In this document: positions 26,802 to 36,034 of the stretch, piece by piece
Layout of the letters: the number at the start of each line of letters is the position of its first letter
Position numbering within the stretch: the first letter of the stretch is position 1
Assembly: GCA_963778185.1 (NCBI GenBank)
Contig: CAVZTF010000003.1
Coordinates: 1,612,001 to 1,676,000, forward strand
DNA: 64,000 nucleotides
Direction of reading: 5' to 3'
From: RPQJ01 sp963778185
GTDB lineage: Bacteria; Pseudomonadota; Gammaproteobacteria; Steroidobacterales; Steroidobacteraceae
Made by a program: the position numbers and the translations under genes
Notes under the pieces: generated by a model
Seen by the model: the letters and a program-made list of their open reading frames with translations, nothing else
Databases searched by the model: none
Told to the model about the DNA's origin: nothing

Positions 26802-29006
26802 CTAGAACAGCTCCAGCGGGTCGACGTCGATCGACCAGCGCACCTTGCGGGCTTCGGGCAGCGCCTCGACGACCGTGAGCCAGCGGGCGAGCAATCTCTG
26901 CAGGGGCGCGTGCGTCGGCGCGTGCAGCAGGAGTTGAGCGCGGAAATGGCCCGCGCGCCTCTCCATCGGTGCGGCCGCCGGCCCGAGAATCTCCACCGTC
27001 TTCCCCGCCAGCGATTGCGCGGCCTCGCGAGCACGGTCGAGGAATGCCAGCGGCACCTCCTTCCGTGCCGCCTCGGCCCGCAGCACCGCGATGCGAGCGA
27101 ACGGCGGCCACTGCGCCTGTTGCCGTTCCACGAGTGCCGCCTCTGCAAACGCGTCGTAACCGCCGGTGACGAGCTGTGCGAGCAGCGGGTGCTCGGGGTA
27201 CTCGGTCTGTACCAGCACCTCGCCCGGGCGTTCGGCGCGGCCGGCGCGTCCCGCGACCTGCACGATGCTCTGCGCCAGCCGCTCGCTGGCCCGGAAGTCC
27301 GTGCCGAAGAGTCCCTGGTCCGCGTTCAGCACGACGACCAGGCTCACGTCGGGGAAATGATGTCCCTTGGTCAGCATCTGCGTGCCGACCAGCAGTCGCA
27401 CCTCGCCGCGCGTGACGCGGTCGAGCGCCGCCTCCAGCGCCCCGCGCCGGCGCACGGCATCGCGATCGATGCGTGCCAGCGGCACCTCCGGGAACAGGCG
27501 CGCGAGCGTCTCCTCGATACGCTCGGTGCCTTGCCCGACCGGCTTCACCGGCTGGCTGCACGTCGGGCACGTCTCGGGGATGCGCTGCTCGGTGCCGCAG
27601 TGGTGGCAGTGCAGCCGCTGTTCGCGCTGGTGCACGGTGAGGCGCGCATCGCAGCGCGGGCAGGGCGCAACCCAGCCGCACGAGGGGCAGAAGAGCGATG
27701 GTGCGTAGCCCCGGCGGTTGAGGTAGAGCAGTACTTGTCCGCCCGCGTCGAGGTGTCGCTTGATGGCGAGCAACGTCGGCGTCGCGATGCCCTGGGTCTC
27801 GGCGTGCTTGCGCAGGTCGATCAGGTGCAGGGCAGGTGGCTTGGCGCCCCCCGCCCGGATCGGCAGTTCGAGCAACTCGGCGCGCTTCGCGCGCACGCGC
27901 TCGAGGCTTTCGAGCGAAGGCGTGGCCGAGCCCAGCACGACGGGGATTGCGAGCCGCTGCGCCCTGGCGATTGCCAGGTCGCGGGCCGAATAGCGGAAGC
28001 CTTCCTGCTGCTTGTAGGACGCGTCGTGCTCTTCGTCCACGACGATGACCCCGGCGCGTGCGAGCGGCGCGAAGATCGCCGAGCGCGTGCCGATGACCAC
28101 CGGCGCGGCGCCGCTGCGAGCGGCCCGCCACGCCCGCAGGCGCTCCTGGTCAGCCAGCGAGGAATGCAGCACGGCGAGTGGAGCGGCGAAGCGCGCCTCG
28201 AATCGCGCGACGAGCTGGGGCGTGAGCGCAATCTCGGGAACCAGCACCAGTGCCTGCTCGCCACGCTGGACGACTTCCTCGATGGCGCGCAGGTATACCT
28301 CTGTCTTGCCGCTACCGGTGACGCCGTGCAGCAGGAACGACGCGAAACGTCCCCGCGCGCCGGCGATCGCCTCGATGGCGGCCTGCTGTTCCGGACTCGG
28401 TTGCAGCCGCCCGGCGTCGGCCGGCCTGTTAGGTGCGGAACCCTGCGCCCCCGGGGTGGTCCGGCGCACGACCCAGCCGCGCTTCTCGAGCTCGCGTGCG
28501 TGGTCGCGCCAGCGTGGCGAGCGAGCTGCGAGCTCGGCCTCGTCGGCGCTGTCGCGCTCCTGCAGGAAACTCACCATCTCGCGCAGGCGGTTGGCGCGTT
28601 CGGCCAGCGACGGCAGGCCGCCCGTGCGCGCGGCCGCGGTCAACGACCACCGCTCGGCGGTCTCGAGCGCCGCGGCGCCGGCCCGGAGGGGCGCCGGAAG
28701 GGCTGCGGCAATCACTTCGCCCGGCGGATGACGGTAGTAGTCCGCCGACCAGCGCAGCAGCTCGAGCAGCGGCGCGTCGAGGACGGGGACGTCGTCGATG
28801 ACGGTCAGCGCGGCCTTGAGCCGCGATTCCGGCAGGTCAGAGGTGGCCCGCGTTTCCACCAGCACTCCGACCACCCGTCGGCGGCCAAACGGCACCCACA
28901 GCCGGACACCCGGTTGCAGGCTCGCGGGGTCGATTCCCGGCGGGGCACGGTAGTCGAAGAGCCGCCTCAGGGGGGCGTCGATTGCGATGGCAAGAACGCT
29001 GGTCAC
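26802..29006 (-). CDS. priA: Primosomal replication protein N' (PriA helicase)
   Basis: A 734-residue superfamily 2 helicase that restarts stalled replication forks by loading the primosome. Visible parts: a 3'-end DNA-binding N-terminal domain; Walker A GVTGSGKTEVY; the DEAH-type box VDEEHDASYK; a zinc-binding insertion with paired cysteines (CPSCGWVAPCPRC, HCHHCG, CPTC); and the helicase C domain (QMLTKGHHFPDV). The start codon is GTG 29006, giving the expected N-terminus and no alternative ATG nearby. It lies beside argS/SPOR, as in many gammaproteobacteria, though an EF-hand gene is inserted between. Three DnaA-box-like sites lie just upstream. Confidence 0.93.
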   Translation of the reverse strand: MTSVLAIAIDAPLRRLFDYRAPPGIDPASLQPGVRLWVPFGRRRVVGVLVETRATSDLPESRLKAALTVIDDVPVLDAPLLELLRWSADYYRHPPGEVIAAALPAPLRAGAAALETAERWSLTAAARTGGLPSLAERANRLREMVSFLQERDSADEAELAARSPRWRDHARELEKRGWVVRRTTPGAQGSAPNRPADAGRLQPSPEQQAAIEAIAGARGRFASFLLHGVTGSGKTEVYLRAIEEVVQRGEQALVLVPEIALTPQLVARFEARFAAPLAVLHSSLADQERLRAWRAARSGAAPVVIGTRSAIFAPLARAGVIVVDEEHDASYKQQEGFRYSARDLAIARAQRLAIPVVLGSATPSLESLERVRAKRAELLELPIRAGGAKPPALHLIDLRKHAETQGIATPTLLAIKRHLDAGGQVLLYLNRRGYAPSLFCPSCGWVAPCPRCDARLTVHQREQRLHCHHCGTEQRIPETCPTCSQPVKPVGQGTERIEETLARLFPEVPLARIDRDAVRRRGALEAALDRVTRGEVRLLVGTQMLTKGHHFPDVSLVVVLNADQGLFGTDFRASERLAQSIVQVAGRAGRAERPGEVLVQTEYPEHPLLAQLVTGGYDAFAEAALVERQQAQWPPFARIAVLRAEAARKEVPLAFLDRAREAAQSLAGKTVEILGPAAAPMERRAGHFRAQLLLHAPTHAPLQRLLARWLTVVEALPEARKVRWSIDVDPLELF

Positions 29007-29028
29007 GCCGTGGCCCGCTTATGTGAAG

Positions 29029-29063
29029 TTGTCCACACGACCTGTGGAAAAGTCTGTGGATGA
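29029..29063. promoter_or_regulatory. Cluster of three DnaA-box-like 9-mers upstream of priA
   Basis: Within 35 bp: TTGTCCACA at 29029-29037, TGTGGAAAA at 29043-29051 and TGTGGATGA at 29055-29063. The last two are on the opposite strand. Each differs from the TTATCCACA consensus at one position. They lie 23-57 bp upstream of the priA start and could give DnaA-linked control. No dnaA or dnaN gene is near, so this is not evidence of an origin. Confidence 0.4.
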
Positions 29064-29241
29064 GCCGCGTGAAAGGTGGCCAAGTGCCGGTCCCGACGGA
29101 CAGTTTCGCTTTCTGCTCAGAAAATCACCGGCATCTTTTTATGGCATGTTAATCAAGCGCTTACGGCGCGCGTAGAGCTGTCCTCACCAAGTCGCGTCAA
29201 CCGGTTGGCCGGGCTCGCGTTTTTGGCGTGGAGGAAACCCT

Positions 29242-29892
29242 TTGGCCATCGACCCAGCCCCCGAGTCTACCCGCATGTCCGGCTCTGATACTGTCGCAGT
29301 CCAGCCGGCGCGGCACGTTCTGTCGACGCCGGCGGGTGAGGAGGCATGCCTGGACCAGTCAGTGGCGCTCGACCGATTCCTGGCCGGGGTGGAGCGGCGG
29401 GCCTTTCGCATTGCGGAAATGGCGCTGCGGGACCGCGACGATGCGCTGGACGTCGTGCAGGTGGCCATGATGCGGCTGGCGCGCAGCTACGCCGACCGCC
29501 CGAGCGAGGAGTGGAAACCGCTCTTCTACCGGATTCTTTACAACGGCATCCGGGATTGGCAGCGTCGCCGCAGCGTCCGCTCGCGGATCTTCAGCTTCCT
29601 GCCCGGGAGCCGCCACGACGAGGACGAAGCGCAGGAAGATCCGCTGGAGCAGGTGGCGGACGGCGGCCCAGACCCCGGCCAGCGCGCCATGGCGGACGAG
29701 GCGCTGCAGCGGCTCGAGGAGGCGCTCGGCGTATTGCCCGCGCGTCAACGCGAAGCGTTCACTCTGCGTTGCCTTGAGGGAATGGACGTCGCCGCAACAG
29801 CCACGGCGATGGGTTGCTCCGAGGGAAGCGTGAAGACACATTATTTCCGCGCGCTGCACACGCTGCGCGAGAAGCTGGGCGAGGTGTGGTGA
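29242..29892 (+). CDS. RNA polymerase sigma factor, sigma-70 family (ECF type)
   Basis: A 216-residue ECF-like sigma factor. Region 2 lies around FRIAEMALRDRDDALDVVQ with the downstream ILYNGIRDWQRRRSV. A charged linker precedes region 4 (LPARQREAFTLRCLEGMDV, then GCSEGSVKTHYFRALHTL), which recognises the -35 element. I chose the TTG at 29242 because GGAGGAAA sits seven bases upstream; ATG 29275 lacks such a site. The stop overlaps the next gene (TGATG). Together with two small downstream genes it forms a three-gene coupled unit of the kind seen for sigma factor/membrane partner pairs. Confidence 0.88.
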   Translation: MAIDPAPESTRMSGSDTVAVQPARHVLSTPAGEEACLDQSVALDRFLAGVERRAFRIAEMALRDRDDALDVVQVAMMRLARSYADRPSEEWKPLFYRILYNGIRDWQRRRSVRSRIFSFLPGSRHDEDEAQEDPLEQVADGGPDPGQRAMADEALQRLEEALGVLPARQREAFTLRCLEGMDVAATATAMGCSEGSVKTHYFRALHTLREKLGEVW

Positions 29893-30281
29893 TGAACGAG
29901 GACGAACGACGGACGGAGACCGAGCGGCGCGCCCGTGAACTCTTCGACGCAAGCGTCGAGGGCCTCGACGCCGGGACGCGCTCGCGCCTCGCGCAGGCGC
30001 GGCAGGTCGCGTTGGCCGATGCAGAGCCCGCCACGCACCGCGCATGGCGGGGATGGCTGCCGGTGGCGGCTGCCGCCTCGGTCGCGATGCTGGCCGTGGC
30101 GCTCTGGCGTCTGCCGGACGCAGGCCTGGGCCCCACCGCGAGCGGTGGCGAGGCCGTGCCGGCCGCCGAGGTGGTTGAAATGCTCGCGGACGGCGAGGAG
30201 TTCGACCCCGTGACCGATGACCCCGAGTTCTACGCGTGGCTCGAGGCGAATGACCTGCCCGCGACCAACGGTACAGGTTGA
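29892..30281 (+). CDS. Small single-pass membrane protein coupled to the sigma factor
   Basis: A 129-residue bitopic protein. An N-terminal charged cytoplasmic helix (MNEDERRTETERRARELFDA) is followed by one transmembrane segment (WLPVAAAASVAMLAVALW). A short acidic C-terminus includes DPEFYAWLEANDL. ATG 29892 overlaps the sigma factor stop, and its own stop overlaps the next start (TGATG). Position and topology suggest an anti-sigma-like role, but no zinc-binding anti-sigma motif (HxxxCxxC) is visible, so this remains inference. Confidence 0.7.
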   Translation: MNEDERRTETERRARELFDASVEGLDAGTRSRLAQARQVALADAEPATHRAWRGWLPVAAAASVAMLAVALWRLPDAGLGPTASGGEAVPAAEVVEMLADGEEFDPVTDDPEFYAWLEANDLPATNGTG

Positions 30282-30832
30282 TGAGCCGAACGAAGTTCTC
30301 CGGCCTGGTGGTGGTGCTCGCAGCGGCCTGGCTCGCTGCGACTTCGCCGGCCCACGCCGACGATTCTCAGCGCGACCGGCAGGGTATCGACTGGCACGAG
30401 TTGTCGCCCGACCAGCAGCACGTCCTCGGCCAGTTCCAGGGGCGCTGGGACAAGCTGCCGCCGGGCCAGCAGCAGGCCCTGTTGCGGGGCGCCAGGCGCT
30501 GGGAGTCGATGTCGCCCGAGGAGCGTGACCGCACGCGCGAGCGCGTGGACCAGTGGCGCAATCTCTCGCCCGACGAGCGTGACCGGGTACGGGAGCGCTC
30601 CGAGAGCTTCAAGCAGCTGCCGCCCGCCGAGCAGCAGCGCCTGCGCGAGGAATACCGGCGCTACCGCGATTCCGCTCCCGATCAGCAGGGCAAGTCGCGC
30701 AAGCGTGAGAAGGACGGGAAGGACGCATCGCGCGATTCGCGCGACGAGGATCGCGACGACCGCAAGCGGGATCGCGATGACCGGCGAGGCGACCGCGACG
30801 ATGGCAAGGAGCGCGGACGTCGCGACCGCTGA
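30281..30832 (+). CDS. DUF3106 family exported protein
   Basis: A 183-residue protein with a signal peptide (to SPAHA). Tandem short repeats follow, with the pattern LSPDQQ/LPPGQQ/MSPEER/LSPDER/LPPAEQ, typical of DUF3106. The C-terminal 55 residues are an extremely charged Arg/Asp/Lys tail. It is translationally coupled to the membrane protein and sigma factor genes. DUF3106 proteins are often encoded beside such sigma factors; their function is unknown. It is convergent with the VWA gene, 19 bp away. Confidence 0.8.
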   Translation: MSRTKFSGLVVVLAAAWLAATSPAHADDSQRDRQGIDWHELSPDQQHVLGQFQGRWDKLPPGQQQALLRGARRWESMSPEERDRTRERVDQWRNLSPDERDRVRERSESFKQLPPAEQQRLREEYRRYRDSAPDQQGKSRKREKDGKDASRDSRDEDRDDRKRDRDDRRGDRDDGKERGRRDR

Positions 30833-30851
30833 CTGGCAGGGCGCCCGCGCT

Positions 30852-32744
30852 TCATAACGCGACGGTAGTCGTTGTCTTCGCCTGGACCTGCACGGGCTTC
30901 GCCGCGCCCGACCGGCCCTTGAGCCTGACCGTGTAGCTGCCCGGCATCGCGCTGAGCGGCGCGTCGGCGCCCGCGAGCCCCTGTGCGACCACCTGCCCCT
31001 TGCCGTCGACGAGTTCCACGGCAGGCTGCAGCGCTCGCGTCAGTGCCTGGTCGAGGCTCGAGGCATCGCGCGCATCGAAATAGAGCCCGCCGCCCGCATC
31101 CGACCAGTGCCGGAATGTCGCGGCGAGCTTCTGGTCGTCGATCGCGAAGCCGACGATGTTCACGCGCACGGCCGCACCTGCCTTCCTCAGTTTCTCGATC
31201 GCGGCCGCCGGATCCCCGCCGCAGGTCTCCTCGCCGTCCGTCAGGAGTATGACGAGCCGCTCGCCGCGGACGCCCCGCAGGTCATCAGCCACTTTGTCGA
31301 GCGATGCGCCGATCGGCGTCTTCGCGCCATTCTTCGCCTCGAGCCTGGCGATGCGTGCTGCGACGGCGGCGGCATCGAGCGGTCCAAGCGCAATGTCGAG
31401 GTCTGTCTGGCAGGAATCCACCTCGCGACCGAACACCCGAAACGCGAACGGCGTACCGGCGGGTATGCCGGTACTGGTGAGGCGGGTCAGAGTCTTCTTC
31501 GCGATGTCGATGCGGCGGTCCTTGCCGATCTTCTGCAGCATGCTTCCGGACGCGTCCAGGATGATCTCGACTGCATTTCCCGCGGCCGGGCCCTGGGCAA
31601 CCGTCACCGCGACAAAGCCCGGCTCCAGTTTCCCGGGCGTGATGCGGATCGCCGCACGCGCAAGCGTGGCGTGGGATTGCCCCGTCGAGTACCGCAACTC
31701 GTAATCGCCGGGCGTGAGCGGCGCGAGGACCATGGCCGGGTTGCCTTGGGCCGTGTAGCGGTAATTTCCGCTCGCGCCCTCCCTCGTGCCCTCCGGCAGC
31801 ACGGTGACGTAGTCGTTGACGTTGTTCGGTCCCTGCCACTTGACGGCAAAAGTGCTGCCCGCCACGGCCTCGGCGGGCCCCTCGATCGAGGCACTGATCG
31901 GCGTCACCTTGACCGTCGCACGGCCAAGCGTGGCGTAGGACTGCGCCGTGAGGTAGCGCAGTTCATAGTCGCCGGGCTCGTCGGGCGCGGTGAGCTGCAA
32001 CGGACTGCCCTTGGACGTGTAGGCGTAGCGCTCGTACTGCTTCTCCGGAGCCCCGGCTTTCACCAGCGTGACGAAGTCGAGCGCATTATTGGGCCCGCTC
32101 CAAGCCACCGCGAACTTCGCGCCGGCAGCCACCTTCGCGGGTGCCGAGACGGTCGCAGTGACGCCGCCCACGATGATGTGGCGCGTGCCGATCACGGTGT
32201 CCCCTTCGCCAAGGAAGTACCGCAGCTCATACTCGCCGGCGGCATCCGGCGCCGTCAGCGACGCCGGATTGCCAGCCTTCGTGTAGACGTAGCTGACGTA
32301 CGGCTGCGCGGCATTGCCGATCCCGACGTAGTCGAGCGGGTTGTCCGGCCCGGACCACTTCACCTGGAACTTCGCGCCGGCCGACACCTGCTCAGGGGCC
32401 TCGAACGTCGCCGCGACGGCGTCGATGCGGATTGGCCGACGCGCAAGCGTCGGGTACGGCGTATCTGCACCGAGCACGCGCACTTCGTAGTCGCCCGGCT
32501 TCGCAGGCGCGGTCAGCTTGAACGTGCCGGGCTTCTGGACGTACTGGTAGCCGCCGTAGCTCCCCTCGCGGTCGCCCTTCGGCACGATCGTGACGAAGTC
32601 CAGGGGATTGCCGGTCCCGCTGACGGTGACGGCCACCTCGGAGCCGACACTGGAGCTGGCCGGCGCGTCGACCGTCACCTCGGCGAGCGCGTCGGAAAGG
32701 CATGCCACCGAAAATATCAGCAGGACCAGGTGTCTCGCGGCCAT
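30852..32744 (-). CDS. Exported VWA-domain protein with four tandem N-terminal repeats
   Basis: A 630-residue protein with a signal peptide (to ALA, residue ~21). Four homologous modules of about 90 residues follow. Each carries a variant of AGAKFxVxWSGPxNPLDYV, then YxYTxxGNP, then PGDYELRY. These should be beta-sandwich domains. A VWA domain then has an intact MIDAS (DASGSM) and TDGEE. A short beta-rich C-terminal domain ends the protein. VWA domains bind metal ions and protein ligands, so this looks like a cell-envelope adhesion or complex-assembly protein. No neighbour clearly shares its role. Confidence 0.82.
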   Translation of the reverse strand: MAARHLVLLIFSVACLSDALAEVTVDAPASSSVGSEVAVTVSGTGNPLDFVTIVPKGDREGSYGGYQYVQKPGTFKLTAPAKPGDYEVRVLGADTPYPTLARRPIRIDAVAATFEAPEQVSAGAKFQVKWSGPDNPLDYVGIGNAAQPYVSYVYTKAGNPASLTAPDAAGEYELRYFLGEGDTVIGTRHIIVGGVTATVSAPAKVAAGAKFAVAWSGPNNALDFVTLVKAGAPEKQYERYAYTSKGSPLQLTAPDEPGDYELRYLTAQSYATLGRATVKVTPISASIEGPAEAVAGSTFAVKWQGPNNVNDYVTVLPEGTREGASGNYRYTAQGNPAMVLAPLTPGDYELRYSTGQSHATLARAAIRITPGKLEPGFVAVTVAQGPAAGNAVEIILDASGSMLQKIGKDRRIDIAKKTLTRLTSTGIPAGTPFAFRVFGREVDSCQTDLDIALGPLDAAAVAARIARLEAKNGAKTPIGASLDKVADDLRGVRGERLVILLTDGEETCGGDPAAAIEKLRKAGAAVRVNIVGFAIDDQKLAATFRHWSDAGGGLYFDARDASSLDQALTRALQPAVELVDGKGQVVAQGLAGADAPLSAMPGSYTVRLKGRSGAAKPVQVQAKTTTTVAL

Positions 32745-32871
32745 GGGATGCTCCGTGCGGGACGAAGTCGACCGGTATGGCGGGCGGGATCCCGTCCCGC
32801 GCGCAAGCGCAGCCTCGGGCCCCGCCGGGGCCGAGTATACCGCGGGACCGGGCTTTCTCTCTCGCTGCCGC

Positions 32872-34281
32872 TCAGCCCTTCAACGCCACCAGCACCTCGT
32901 CGAGCATCTTCTTCGCGTCGCCGAACAGCATCCGGTTGTTCTCCTTGTAGAACAGTGGATTGTCGACGCCGGCATAGCCCGAGGCCATGGAGCGCTTCAT
33001 CACGATCGAGGTCTTCGCCTTCCACACCTGCAGCACGGGCATGCCCGCGATCGGGCTCGTCGGGTCGTCCTCGGCCGCGGGGTTCACGATGTCGTTGGCG
33101 CCGATCACCATCGAGACGTCGGTGTCCGGGAAGTCCTCATTGAGCTCGTCCATCTCGAACACGATGTCGTAGGGCACCTTGGCCTCGGCAAGCAGCACGT
33201 TCATGTGTCCCGGCATGCGGCCGGCGACCGGGTGGATGCCGAAGCGCACCTTGACGCCTTTCTCGCGCAGCAGCTTGGTGATCTCGAACACGGTGTGCTG
33301 CGCCTGGGCGACCGCCATGCCATAGCCCGGCACGATGACCACGTTCTTCGCGTCGCGCAGCAGCTCCGCGGTCTCGACCGCGCTGATCGGCGTCACTTCG
33401 CCTGCCGGCTGCGCGCCTGCCGCGGCCGGCGTCGCGCCGCCGCCGGTGCCAAAGCCGCCGGCGATGACGCTGATGAAGTTGCGGTTCATCGCGCGGCACA
33501 TGATGTAGGACAGGATCGCGCCCGAGGAGCCGACCAGCGCGCCGGTGACGATCAGCAGGTCGTTCGACAGCATGAAGCCGGTCGCCGCCGCGGCCCAGCC
33601 GGAGTAGCTGTTGAGCATCGACACCACGACCGGCATGTCGGCACCACCGATCGCCATCACCATGTGCACGCCGAACAGCAGCGCGATCACCGTCATCAAG
33701 GCGAGTGGCAGCAGTCCCGCATCGATCTGGTGCGCCTGCAGGAACTGCGCGCCGAACCAGATCACCCCGAGCAGCCCGGCGAGATTGAGCCAGTGCCGCG
33801 CGGGCAGCAGCATCGGCTTGCCGCCGATCCTGCCGGAGAGCTTGCCGAACGCGATGATCGAACCCGAGAACGTGACCGCACCGATGAGGATGCCGATGTA
33901 GATCTCCACTTCGTGGATGGTCTTCTCGGCACCTTCGAGGACGATCGAGGTGTCGACGTAGCTCGCGAAGCCGACCAGGCACGCGGCCAGGCCGACGAGG
34001 CTGTGCATGATTGCGACCAGCTCCGGCATCTGCGTCATCTGCACCTTGCGCGCCGCCTGCAGGCCGATGGCGCCGCCCACCACCAGCGAGCCGACGATCC
34101 AGGGGATGCCGGCCGCAGTGACGCGCGGCCCGAGCACGGTAGCGAGCACGGCGATCGTCATGCCGACGATGCCGAACAGGTTGCCGCGTCGCGAGGTCTC
34201 GGGATTGGAGAGGCCGCCGAGGCTGAGGATAAACAGGATCGTGGCCGCGATGTAGGCCATCGTTGCGATATTGGCTGACAT
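32872..34281 (-). CDS. pntB: NAD(P) transhydrogenase subunit beta
   Basis: A 469-residue subunit of the proton-translocating transhydrogenase. The N-terminal half holds eight or nine transmembrane helices (for example TMAYIAATILFILSLGGL). The C-terminal domain III binds NADP(H) and contains VIVPGYGMAVAQAQH, GIHPVAGRMPGHMNVLLAEA and IGANDIVNPAA. With PntA it uses the proton gradient to reduce NADP+ with NADH. It starts 12 bp after the pntA stop and is surely in the same operon. Confidence 0.95.
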   Translation of the reverse strand: MSANIATMAYIAATILFILSLGGLSNPETSRRGNLFGIVGMTIAVLATVLGPRVTAAGIPWIVGSLVVGGAIGLQAARKVQMTQMPELVAIMHSLVGLAACLVGFASYVDTSIVLEGAEKTIHEVEIYIGILIGAVTFSGSIIAFGKLSGRIGGKPMLLPARHWLNLAGLLGVIWFGAQFLQAHQIDAGLLPLALMTVIALLFGVHMVMAIGGADMPVVVSMLNSYSGWAAAATGFMLSNDLLIVTGALVGSSGAILSYIMCRAMNRNFISVIAGGFGTGGGATPAAAGAQPAGEVTPISAVETAELLRDAKNVVIVPGYGMAVAQAQHTVFEITKLLREKGVKVRFGIHPVAGRMPGHMNVLLAEAKVPYDIVFEMDELNEDFPDTDVSMVIGANDIVNPAAEDDPTSPIAGMPVLQVWKAKTSIVMKRSMASGYAGVDNPLFYKENNRMLFGDAKKMLDEVLVALKG

Positions 34282-34293
34282 GCCTGCGGCCTC

Positions 34294-35898
34294 TTACTTG
34301 CGGAACATCGCAAGCATGCGACGGGTGACGGCGAAGCCGCCGAACATGTTGACCGCGGTGAGCGTGAGCGCCGCGACCGCAAGCCCGAGGATCAGCGCGT
34401 CGGGCCGTCCATCGGTCCCACCGCCGAGCGGCGGCGCCACCTGGATCAGCGCACCGACCGCGATGATGCTCGAGATCGCATTGGTCACGCTCATGAGCGG
34501 CGTGTGCAGCGCCGGCGTGACGTTCCAGATCACCATGTATCCGATGAAGCAGGCCAGCACGAAGACGGTGAAGTGCGAGAGGAACGAGGCGGGCGCGTAG
34601 GCTCCGACCAGCCAGAAGAGCAGCGCGCCCACGCCGAAGACGATGGCGAGGCTCTTCGCCGACGCAGGCTCACCCGCGCCGTGACCGTGCCCGGATTTCT
34701 TCGCGGCGGGCGCCGCAGCAGCGCTCGCCGTGGCAGGCTTTGCCTGCGGCGGCGCAGCCGGGAGCTTCGGAGGCGGCGGTGGCCAGGTGATCGTGCCGTC
34801 CTTGATGACGGTCAGGCCCCGGATGGCGTCGTCCTCCATGTTGACGTTGATGACGCCGTCCTTGGTCTTGCACAGCTCCTCGGTCACGCGCAGCAGGTTC
34901 GTGGAGTACAGCGTCGACGCCTGCTTGGCCAGTCGGCTGGCGAGATCGGTGTAGCCGATGATGGTGACGCCGTGCCGCACCACGGCCTGGCCGGGTTCGG
35001 TCAGCTCGCAGTTGCCGCCCTGCTCGGCCGCCATGTCGACGATGACGCTGCCGGGCTTCATGCTCATCACCATCTCGGCGGTGATGAGCTTCGGCGCCGG
35101 CTTGCCCGGGATCAGCGCGGTCGTGATGATGATGTCCGCGTCCCTGGCTTGCTGGGCGTACATCTCGCGCTGGGCTTGCTGGAAGCCCTCGCTCATCACC
35201 TTGGCGTAGCCGCCGCCGCCGGAGCCTTCCTCCTGGTAGTCGACCCTGACGAATTCGCCACCCAGCGACACGACCTGGTCGGCGACCTCGGCGCGCGTGT
35301 CGTTGGCGCGCACGATGGCGCCCAGGTTGGCCGCCGTGCCGATCGCGGCGAGTCCCGCGACACCGGCACCGGCGATGAAGACCTTGGCCGGCGGTATCTT
35401 GCCGGCGGCGGTGACCTGACCGTTGAAGAAGCGGCCGAATGCGTTGGCGGCCTCGATCACGGCGCGGTAACCGCTGATGCTGGCCATGGAGGTGAGCGCG
35501 TCCATCTTCTGGGCGCGCGAGAGCTGGCGCGGCAAGGAGTCGATGGCGAGCACGGTCAGCTTGCGATCGGCCAGCTGCTGCATGAGCCCGGGGTTCTGCG
35601 CCGGCCAGACGAAGCTGACGAGCGTGCTGCCCGGCTTCATCAGCGCGATCTCTGCGGGAGCCGGGGCGCGCACCTTGAAGATGACGTCGGAGCCGCCGAG
35701 GAGCTCGGCGGCACTGCCTGCGATCCGGGCGCCGGCGGCCTGGTAGGCGTCATCGCCGAAATTGGCAGCCGCCCCGGCACCGGTCTCGACGCAGACGGCG
35801 AAGCCCAGCTTGGTCAGCTTCTCGACCACCTCGGGCACCGTGGCAACGCGCTTTTCGCCCGCGAAGCTCTCGCGTGGCACTCCGATCGTCAGCGGCAT
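34294..35898 (-). CDS. pntA: NAD(P) transhydrogenase subunit alpha
   Basis: A 534-residue subunit. Domain I binds NAD(H) and begins MPLTIGVPRESFAGEKRVAT, with the family signature GAGVAGLAAIGTA and the closing motif PGTVIVDMAAEQGG-like sequence near 250. A proline/alanine-rich, histidine-containing linker (near residues 375-410) leads to the C-terminal membrane domain with about four helices. A single full-length alpha subunit is the E. coli-type arrangement, not the split alpha1/alpha2 form. pntB follows after 12 bp. Confidence 0.94.
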   Translation of the reverse strand: MPLTIGVPRESFAGEKRVATVPEVVEKLTKLGFAVCVETGAGAAANFGDDAYQAAGARIAGSAAELLGGSDVIFKVRAPAPAEIALMKPGSTLVSFVWPAQNPGLMQQLADRKLTVLAIDSLPRQLSRAQKMDALTSMASISGYRAVIEAANAFGRFFNGQVTAAGKIPPAKVFIAGAGVAGLAAIGTAANLGAIVRANDTRAEVADQVVSLGGEFVRVDYQEEGSGGGGYAKVMSEGFQQAQREMYAQQARDADIIITTALIPGKPAPKLITAEMVMSMKPGSVIVDMAAEQGGNCELTEPGQAVVRHGVTIIGYTDLASRLAKQASTLYSTNLLRVTEELCKTKDGVINVNMEDDAIRGLTVIKDGTITWPPPPPKLPAAPPQAKPATASAAAAPAAKKSGHGHGAGEPASAKSLAIVFGVGALLFWLVGAYAPASFLSHFTVFVLACFIGYMVIWNVTPALHTPLMSVTNAISSIIAVGALIQVAPPLGGGTDGRPDALILGLAVAALTLTAVNMFGGFAVTRRMLAMFRK

Positions 35899-36034
35899 GG
35901 TGACCTCGTCAAGATTGATCCCACGGTCGCCCCGGTGTGCGCGCCCGGTGAGCGTCCGCAGCGGGGAACTTGTTGAATATTGCGGGTTTTCGCCGCGTTG
36001 GATTATTGCACAGCGGTGCCGTATCTTTCAGCCC

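Noticed and set aside
29007..29241. Possible origin of replication near the DnaA-like boxes
   Set aside because: No dnaA, dnaN or gidA gene is near, there is no long AT-rich unwinding region, and only three imperfect boxes are present.
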